Translations under genes and position numbers: made by a program
Source of the DNA: Euryodendron excelsum
Taxonomy: Eukaryota; Streptophyta; Magnoliopsida; Ericales; Pentaphylacaceae
Assembly (NCBI GenBank): GCA_033060915.1
Contig: CM065397.1
Span: 33,154,501 to 33,218,500, forward strand
Reading direction: 5' to 3'
DNA length: 64,000 bases
Notes under the pieces: generated by a model
The model's database searches: none
The model's input: only the letters and a program-made list of their open reading frames with translations
What the model was told of the DNA's origin: nothing
In this document: positions 57,391 through 64,000 of the stretch, piece by piece
Position numbering within the stretch: the first letter of the stretch is position 1
Layout of the letters: every line of letters starts with the position of its first letter

Positions 57391-57639
57391 CAATAAGAAG
57401 TAGGTTCGCCTTCAGCAACAATGAAAATAAATGAGTGCAAATGACAAAAAAAGAAAAGAGGCATAGCAGAGGGTTGCTAGGTCGAGAGATACATATATGG
57501 TAACAAATCAAAGATGCCCCCCAGATGTAACGATTTCAAACAGAGAGTGACAAGAGGGGGTTTAGCTACCTATTTTTGAAAGTTAGTGGGTCTGTGTGTT
57601 AATACATCAAATCTCAAGGGGTCTAGATGAAATTAACCC
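57391..57639 (-). repeat. Right arm of the long inverted repeat (MULE-like terminus)
   Basis: The reverse complement begins GGGTTAATTTCATCTAGACC and aligns with 52784-53058. The 9-mers outside the two arms (ACACGAGAT on the left, TTATTCTTT on the right) do not match, so either the pair is not one element or its target duplication was lost. Confidence 0.75.
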
Positions 57640-57674
57640 TTATTCTTTTATTAAGAAAGGAGTAAATATAATAA

Positions 57675-58519
57675 GGGTAAATTACAACCACCTCCCCTGA
57701 GGTTTTTAACTAATACAACCCCTTCCTTATGGGACTAAAAATCACAATAACCTCCCTTATTTTAGAAGTGGTGATACAAATTGCCCCTTGTGTTAGTCAA
57801 CCGTTAGTTGACTTTACAGAGGCATCATTTAAATATTTCATATTTCCCATATTACCCTTTCAAAAGTATATAAAAAAGAAAGAAAAAAAAACTCGCACCC
57901 AAACTTAAAAAACCAAAAACATAGAGGCCTCTTCTCTCACCTCTGTAATGGTAGGTCTTCTCAAACCCTCATCTACACCACCAAAACTAGTGTTCACTCA
58001 TTACCATGAACACCACCATCAACAACCCACCCACCAATGTCAGTCTCTCCCTCCTCCTACCCATCTTTGCCTTTGAGTTCTACCATGACATTTCTACCAA
58101 AACCAGTCGAACTCACCACCACAGAGCCACTGCCCCCACCATTTACCCGAAATTATCAACACCAAGGCAACGCCACCCACCAAGCTATAAAACCCATAGA
58201 ACATGCAAATATCATTCGAAACCCTAGAAAAATTAAACGCTTCATAGAATTTTGATACACAAATCATACCAAATTGGAGGGCACCAACCACAATTGAAGA
58301 TGGGAAAGAGAGAAGCTTCCTACAATCTATAGGTGTCGACTCTCCCCTCTTGTGGAAAAAATTAAACAGTTGACAGATTTTTTATACAAGAGTCAATTTA
58401 CCACTTCAGTTGCCCTCCGTTAGGAGACAACTCTAAATGGGGGTCAGTGTAATTTCTAAAACCATAAGTAGTATATTGTATTTGATCAAAACCTCACCGG
58501 AGGTGGATGTAATTTGTCT
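57675..58519. mobile_element. Non-autonomous Mutator-type element, 845 bp, with 8-of-9 target duplication
   Basis: Left end GGGTAAATTACAACCACCTC; right end read inward AGACAAATTACATCCACCTC; both continue to (C/G)(C/G)TGAGGTTTT. Flanking 9-mers ATATAATAA (57666-57674) and ATATAAAAA (58520-58528) differ once. The middle (about 57890-58370) is richer in C/A than the flanks, with overlapping frames on both strands (73 and 65 codons), compatible with a captured host fragment; I recognise no gene in it. Confidence 0.8.
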
Positions 58520-58984
58520 ATATAAAAACGTTGTTTTGTTAGGCATTGCCAAATTTATAATTTACTTTTGTTATTGTCTTTTAAACACTTTTATAGAGGA
58601 GTGATTGATGGTTTGCAACGGAATGATAAATTGACAAAATAATAGATTACTTTGGTAACAAAATAATAAATGACACAATACTAATATTTTTGCGATGTGC
58701 ACTTTCCATTATAGAAATTTAAACGTAGTTTTATTTTTCATTAAAGATTCTATGGTGACAATATAATTGAAGTAATTTTGATAAACTTGTTATATAGACA
58801 CAAATGAATGACATTTAAAGAAAAAAGGAATAAGTTCAAAAGAATCACTAGTATCAAGACACATATATTTTTGCATTTTAATAGTCCACAAATTTGAGAA
58901 AGTTGGATTAGGGTCGTGCGTATTGGTTACATTTCTACAATTGGACCCTTCTAGAATGAATTTGAAACTAACTTTGCACGTAAA

Positions 58985-59455
58985 GTTAAATAACTTGGTA
59001 ATTTGGCCCAAATTCTGATATGCCCTTCACAAAAGTAATGAAAGATAGAGTTTGGACAAAATTAAATGCAATGTTATTCAAAATAATGTGTTTTGCAAGT
59101 AGCCTATCTACGGAGCTTTTATCCATATTCTTACACATATCTAGCCTAGTAGATTGATGCAATTGCACTCTTTGATAAAGAAGGTGCAAATTGTCTGAAA
59201 AATTCACTTACCTCAACATTACTTGAATTACCTGTAGTTTTAACTTTCTTATTTGGAGCATCAATTGCCAAAAATACAGCAGCTTGAACTTCGTTAGGGA
59301 CTTTTGTACAAACTTCAATGTCACGGTCTTTTACGCTAAATAAATGTGATTTGATCATAGTAATACTTTCAAAATACTCAATTTGACAATATTTGTACTT
59401 AAAACGACTTTCTAATTGCTAAACATGCTCCCAAAAAAGATCCTTCTTACGAAAC
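58985..59455 (-). pseudogene. hAT-type (BED finger / DUF659-like) transposase fragment
   Basis: Minus-strand frames read FRKKDLFWEHV, an in-frame stop, then RFKYKYCQIEYFESITMIKSHL, a BED zinc finger whose first Cys is Tyr, followed by DIEVCTKVPNEVQAAVFLAI, a Lys-rich linker, and after a frameshift LAKHIILNNIAFNFVQTLSFITFVKGISEFGPNYQVI (59207-58986), the start of the DUF659-like catalytic core of plant hAT relatives. The rest of the transposase and any termini are missing. Active proteins of this class bind and cut their transposon ends in the nucleus. Confidence 0.72.
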
Positions 59456-59460
59456 ATTCT

Positions 59461-60520
59461 TTCCCTATATTTGATAAAGGAATAAAAACACATTAATGAA
59501 AAGACAAGAGAAAATATTTAAATACATCTGTACAAAATGAATTAATGTTAAGAAAGTTAAAAGTAAATAATTTACTAAATTAAAAAAACCAATAAAGACC
59601 CAAACTACAATAATTAACATAAAATAAAAGCTAAAAAATATTAAATATTATAATAAAATAATTAAAATCCCAAAGAATTCTCCACAGAACTCTCTGCATT
59701 AACCTAGGAACTCATGAAGTAGTTGTATAATAAAGTATAAAAAATAACTTGTAATTGAATTGACAAGTCACATCACCAAAAACATAATAAAAATAAAAAC
59801 ACTACTTAGGCTTCATGTTGAACACAGTGACATAGAAACCCAAAGTCCCCCATCCCCACAAAAGTAGTTATTTATGTCTCTACTCTCAAGTACCATGTCA
59901 ATCAAGCGTACTCATATTTGAGAAACCGTTCATATTTTGATTAGATCCAATTATGGAAGTCACGGACGGCAATTTGGTGCATTGACATTTCGTTAAGTTT
60001 GCATTCAGCCTAAGTAACATGGTCTTATGACTTACTTTTAACTTATGATCTCGTTTATTGATAGTTCCTTCCAACCCTTCATAACTTAAAAAGACAATCA
60101 ACGAAGTATTTTAGTTATAGTTGTAAGCAAGGTCAGTTTGTGAATCGATTCAGTTCATAAGACGTGTAAACATCCCCAAATATAACTCTAATTTAATCAA
60201 ATATTGCAAACTTAATCAAAGCTCCTTCAGTTTCGAATGACTAATTTTTATTTTATTTTCATTTACAAACTAGAATTGTAGCATGAATTAGTAGAGGTAC
60301 TAGTAGATAAGACATGCAGCCGATGCATTAGGAACGCCATGGAGTCACAATGAAGAAATCCAATTCTCTCACTAGCAATCTTGCGACCAGGCATGGTAGT
60401 TTTTAATGGTAACAATAGAATGATCATATTCATTATATATTTAGAACAATACAAATTGAAGCCTTTGAACATAGAAGCGTTGGTCACTCTAATACTGTCA
60501 AAACAGTTTGACTCCAAAAC
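59461..60520. other. AT-rich spacer between the hAT remnant and the ankyrin gene
   Basis: Several short frames (for instance 60101-59898 and 60532-60263, minus) show no recognisable product. It must contain the gene's 3' end downstream of the poly(A) signal. Confidence 0.5.
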
Positions 60521-60523
60521 ATC

Positions 60524-60529
60524 TTTATT
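60524..60529 (-). terminator. Candidate poly(A) signal of the ankyrin-PGG gene
   Basis: AATAAA on the minus strand, 48 bp downstream of the stop codon at 60577-60579; the only clear canonical signal close to the end of the coding region. Confidence 0.5.
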
Positions 60530-60576
60530 CATGAATTATTGTGCTCTCCAGGAAATTCACATATTAAACATAAAGA

Positions 60577-63547
60577 TCAAACATTAGCTTGTTTTCCATA
60601 AACTGAATTTGGACTTGTTCTTGGTTGCCATTGGCGTGTTATACCTGTACCAAATTCGAAAATCCTCTCCATGGCCTTATTTCTTCTACGCTGCTCTTCG
60701 ACCACATTTGCTATCAAACGAACTGTGTGCACCAGGAGAAGAAGGGCCATCACACTGCACCACACTATGACTGCAACTACAATGGTACGACTGAGGGATT
60801 GTCTGTCCTTTTTTGGTGTGACCACGACGATAGAAAATGCGTAAGTAAATGCCATAGATGTAATGGTCAACCACATGATTAGAACTAGAATCCACATGAA
60901 AGCCCTTTTCCTAAAGGGCAATCCACTAATGAGCAACAAGATTGTGCTTAGAGATGCAACGAATCCTATCATGTTGGAACGAAGGAAGTACGGATATGAA
61001 TCTGGATAATTATAAGCCATCACAACTTCACCGGCTCTATGTCCATTTGAATCGTCTTGCCAAACACCTCCTGGAGGGTTCACCGCGGCTTGGAAAGCCA
61101 TTGCTGCGATAAGTGATGCCGCAACCATTAATGCATCCCTTTTCTTTGTCAACCACTCACCCTGTATGAGATCCTTGTCTCTTTTAGCTTTAGCTTCTCG
61201 AAGGAAGGCGTCAATGTTAAGGTCCAACTCTTCCGGCTTTGATCCAGGATTTTGTGCTAGAAATAGGATGTCCATTGCAGTGTGGCCGCATGTATTTGTC
61301 ATGTTTACATCTATTTTGCTGTTTTTGAGCACATGTTTTATGATCTGAAACATTTATATTTGTTCTCACCATTAGATACAGAGAAATTGAGAAGTGAATG
61401 GCAAGTAGGGAAACTAATGCCATATTGTCAGAGAGCCATTTTGCATAATACACAAAATATTCTGAGGTTGCACCTCTTATTTGAAAAGGCAATAACTTAT
61501 CTCGCCCATGACCAATGCATATCAAGTTATCTTCATTTTGTGTGGGTTTGTGCTAGGAAGGTGGGTTTATTACAAAACAGTAATAAAAAAAATTATGCAA
61601 CAAAACTAGGATGTGTTCGTAGGAATCTGCGTTTTCTATTAAAAGGATATCAATATGTAATGAGCAGGCGTGCAGCAAACAAGCATGAAATTGGGAAACC
61701 TTACGGTCGATAAGGAATGGGTACAAGAAGGCACGAGATCAGGATTTCTTCTTAGGGAGGCCAAGGAGAAATCAATTTCACTGATACCATTAGACACATA
61801 CCTGGTGAAGCCCTACGTAATGCATTGCTAGGCGAAATGAAGAGTTAAGATTTTTTCCCTATATTTTACCCTAGACCTAAATTAATTAGACATGTGTAAG
61901 CATAAGCTTTTGGCCACGGATAAATCAAACCAAAAATAATTTTAAAAAAAAGATCAAATAGCAAACAAAAGTAGACTACAATACAAATTGGACATAAAAA
62001 AAGGTCATTTTATTACGTAGAGTTTTTTATGCTTTGATTCTATACTAAATATAATGTTTTTTTAGTAGTAGAGGGCTATTGGATCTATATTTGTACTATA
62101 TATAATGAGATTTTTTTTTTGAACATTGCGGGGGTCATGGCTTTCCTGGCACAAACAGTAGCTTTGTCCCTTGGTAGGAATACACAAATTAAAAAAAACT
62201 CCGCACAAACAAAGAAAAGGTCAGAATAAATAAACCTGAGGCTCTATTTTGGAGTAGCTTTTATTTGTGCATATATACTTTATTATTTTTAAGAATTTAA
62301 TCGTGGTACAGTGGTTATGTTCATAATCACTTTAGTAGTATTTGTTGTTGTGTTCCAAAAGTGTTGGTAGCTATCAAAAGTGATTATTAGATATCGTTTG
62401 GTCAAACTATTGTAATAGTGATCTTAAATTTAGAAATGTTAACTTTTAACTATGGGTTTACATCCTTATAAATATTGTTAGAAAGAAAGTGAACAGGCAA
62501 CGGGCTAACTGGTATTCCAACAAAAATTAAGTTGAAATGCCGCCACAATTGGATTTTCCAAAAGCAGTATACCGGTGGTCACCGCTCCTAGGTCACGCTT
62601 GGCCAATACGATATTACGCCTTGCTAATTAACTCTCGGACCAAACATTGTATTTGTCTAACAACATGGTTCCAAAATTAGGTGGAGAGACTCAGAAGAAC
62701 AAATCTTTTATTTATTTATTTATTAATTTGTTGAAGCCTTCGATATGCAGACTATATATATATATGAACCAACTTAACAAGCACCTAAACCAATCGGAAA
62801 AGTGGTTGGTTGATGGAGAGATCAGTTGAGCTGAAGACTTTGGGAATCAAAGCTATTAAATTTTAAAGAGTAATAAATTGTGGTTGACGCCTATTCCCCA
62901 CAATATACAAGTCAGTTAATCAACTGTGATAAAATGTCCCAGATGAAACTAAAAAACTTGATTCATGTGGCCGGCCGTACCTCAAATTTTTTATCCTCAA
63001 CAGCTAGATGTAATACGGTGTTGCCACCATCATCCTTGGCATTGACAAACTCCTGACCTTTGATCTTATCCAGCAACGGCACCAGAGCCCGTAACTGATG
63101 GTGCTTAACACACAGGTGTAAAATGGTCTCTCCCCTGTCTACCCTGACTTGAGCTGCATGGGGGCTGGCTTGTACCAACTCATTCAACACATTGACCTCG
63201 CCTTTCACGGCTGCAATATGGAGAGGGTTTACACCATCTCCATCACGAGCTAAGCACATCTCAGGGCTGGCTTTTATTAATGCCTGAACAATCTCAAAGT
63301 GCCCTTTGATCGATGCCAAGTGAAGCGGTGACCGTTGTTGCGAATCTAAAACTTGAGCAAGTTCTGTATTGCGATGTAGCAGCTCTTTCACAAATTCTGT
63401 GTGCCCGCGAATTGTAGCCACATGCAGAGGACTTGCTTTGAAACATCCCACTACAATTCTATCAAGAATCAGATCGTCTTCTTGAATTATTTCAAGCAAT
63501 GATTTTACGCACCCTTTAATTGCTGCTTCACTGAGCCTTTGCTCCAT
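60577..63547 (-). CDS. Ankyrin-repeat membrane protein with PGG domain (BDA1/ACD6/ITN1-like), two exons
   Basis: Exon 1 is 63547-62981 (189 codons), exon 2 is 61344-60577; the phase-0 junction gives 444 residues plus stop, the usual size of BDA1-type proteins. Residues 36-206 form five ankyrin repeats (SPLH 39, SPLH 73, NPLH 107, TILH 141, TVLH 177) with a degenerate one before and a partial one after. The PGG domain follows: membrane helices at about 260-277, 314-332, 337-357 and 376-398, with PPGG at 279-282. The tail is basic (EEQRRRNKAMERI). Relatives sit in the plasma membrane or endoplasmic reticulum with the ankyrin part in the cytosol and act in salicylic-acid-linked defence (BDA1, ACD6) or salt/ROS signalling (ITN1); the exact role here is inferred. 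No stop or frameshift, splice sites GT-AG. The start at 63547 precedes the first amphipathic repeat without another in-frame ATG nearby. Confidence 0.93.
61345..62980 (-). other. Intron of the ankyrin-PGG gene (1,636 bp)
   Basis: Donor GAG|GTACGG at 62980 and acceptor AAATGTTTCAG|ATC at 61345. The split joins DKKFE to IIKHVLKN within the fifth ankyrin repeat, as in relatives. AT-rich, with a TATATATATATA run at about 62753-62764. Reading through the donor adds only five codons before a stop, so intron retention would give a 194-residue ankyrin-only product lacking the membrane domain. The plus-strand frame 61282-61713 is an overlap artefact. Confidence 0.88.
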
Positions 63548-63561
63548 TCTTCCTCTCTTCC

Positions 63562-63565
<4 letters not shown>

Positions 63566-63599
<34 letters not shown>

Positions 63600-63606
63600 C
63601 TCTCTT
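63566..63606 (-). repeat. (CT)n microsatellite in the 5' leader of the ankyrin-PGG gene
   Basis: About 18 TC units on the plus strand (GA on the transcript), starting 19 bp upstream of the start codon and broken once by CGCTC. GA-rich leaders of this kind are common in plant genes. Confidence 0.85.
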
Positions 63607-63669
63607 AGTCAACTTATTGCATATATGCTTGTTAGAAGTATATACATATATACACACATTTATATATGC
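63607..63669 (-). promoter_or_regulatory. Core promoter of the ankyrin-PGG gene: TATA box and W-box
   Basis: The minus strand has GCATATATAAATG (63669-63657), a TATA box about 110 bp upstream of the start codon, and TTGACT (63612-63607), a W-box core recognised by WRKY factors. If transcription starts about 30 bp after TATA, this W-box lies in the leader; a second TTGACT is at 63845-63850 on the plus strand. W-boxes fit a defence-type gene but are short enough to occur by chance. Confidence 0.5.
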
Positions 63670-63708
63670 AAGCAGGCTTCTAAGTATTTTTGTTTTTTAA
63701 AGTTTTCG

Positions 63709-63979
63709 GGAAGTCAGGACAAATTGTCCGAAGAGCTACAGCCTATTGTTACAACCAAGCAAATGTGAACTCAGACTTTTGAAAAATTAAAATAATAGAA
63801 GTTCTCTCTCTCATGCAAGTAGGCATAAGAGGGAAATTTCTTTGTTGACTTAATATCTGTCATTTATCCTTTTTTTATTTTTTTATTTTTTTATTTTTTT
63901 AGGGTATAGTATTTAGGACAATTTAATAGTCCGAAGAGCCACAACCAATTGTTACAACTAAGCAAATGTGACCTAACGC
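63709..63979 (+). repeat. Direct repeat of about 70 bp, 200 bp apart, upstream of the ankyrin-PGG gene
   Basis: Copies at about 63709-63776 and 63907-63979 share AGGACAA, GTCCGAAGAGC(T/C)ACA, ATTGTTACAAC(C/T)AAGCAAATGTGA, then both run into AAAATTAAAATAATA. Origin unknown; the second copy ends almost at the window edge. Confidence 0.8.
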
Positions 63980-64000
63980 TCCTAAAATATTAAAATAATA

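Noticed and set aside
52784..57639. Single complete MULE with transposase
   Set aside because: Inverted arms are real, but flanking 9-mers differ and I found no transposase motif between them; kept only as an inverted-repeat pair.
61282..61713. 143-codon plus-strand frame opposite the ankyrin gene
   Set aside because: Overlaps exon 2 and the intron of the minus-strand gene, shows no homology, and the opposite strand has a perfect splice acceptor.

Overview
This window is nuclear DNA from a flowering plant, most likely a eudicot. It is almost entirely nested retrotransposon sequence, with one intact-looking host gene at the right end. The evidence is the Ty3/gypsy (Athila-like, Tekay/Del-like chromovirus and Tat/Ogre-like) and Ty1/copia relics, Mutator-type and hAT transposon remnants, and a plant-specific ankyrin-PGG membrane protein gene split by a GT-AG intron. 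I saw no rRNA, tRNA, CRISPR or prokaryote-style operon. Most coding frames left of 60 kb are broken by stops and frameshifts.

1-25.1 kb is a stack of insertions. The oldest layer is an Athila-like gypsy element on the minus strand: PBS about 23.83 kb, gag 21.4-23.0 kb, protease 20.95-21.4 kb, RT/RNase H 5.75-7.55 kb. A complete Tekay/Del-like chromovirus on the plus strand (7554-20948, two ~2 kb LTRs, degenerate 5-bp target duplication) split it between protease and RT. That chromovirus was then split inside gag by a 4.6-kb solo LTR (10731-15328). On the left the Athila-like RNase H is cut by another long LTR (minus, 5747 leftwards), itself interrupted by a second member (minus, 2459 leftwards), which at about 811 abuts a 270-codon open frame with a caulimovirid-type movement-protein domain running off the window.

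26.2-42.6 kb is a Tat/Ogre-like element: a divergent 4.06-kb 5' LTR (26197-30260), a PBS-like site, a 4.9-kb solo LTR of the long-LTR family inserted just behind it (30346-35272), and a 7-kb leader with no recognised coding domain but several tandem arrays (47, 32 and 48-bp units). 42.6-50.1 kb is a minus-strand Ty1/copia 5' end (LTR, Met-type PBS, gag), again interrupted by a solo long LTR (43413-48177).

50.1-60.5 kb is AT-rich and mostly non-coding: a probable 1.2-kb solo LTR (50734-51940), a 275-bp inverted-repeat pair enclosing 4.3 kb (52784-57639), two Mutator-type non-autonomous elements with 9-bp target duplications (53601-54144 and 57675-58519), and a broken hAT/BED transposase fragment (about 58985-59455).

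60.5-63.7 kb holds the only convincing host gene, on the minus strand: a two-exon, 444-residue ankyrin-repeat protein with a C-terminal four-helix PGG membrane domain (BDA1/ACD6/ITN1-like, a family linked to defence and salt signalling). It has a TATA box, a (CT)n leader and W-box motifs. The four long LTRs on the plus strand or solo (A, E, F and minus-strand B/C) form one family sharing TGTAAGCACC starts, U3 palindrome arrays and a conserved R/U5 motif. They are the main shaping force of the window.
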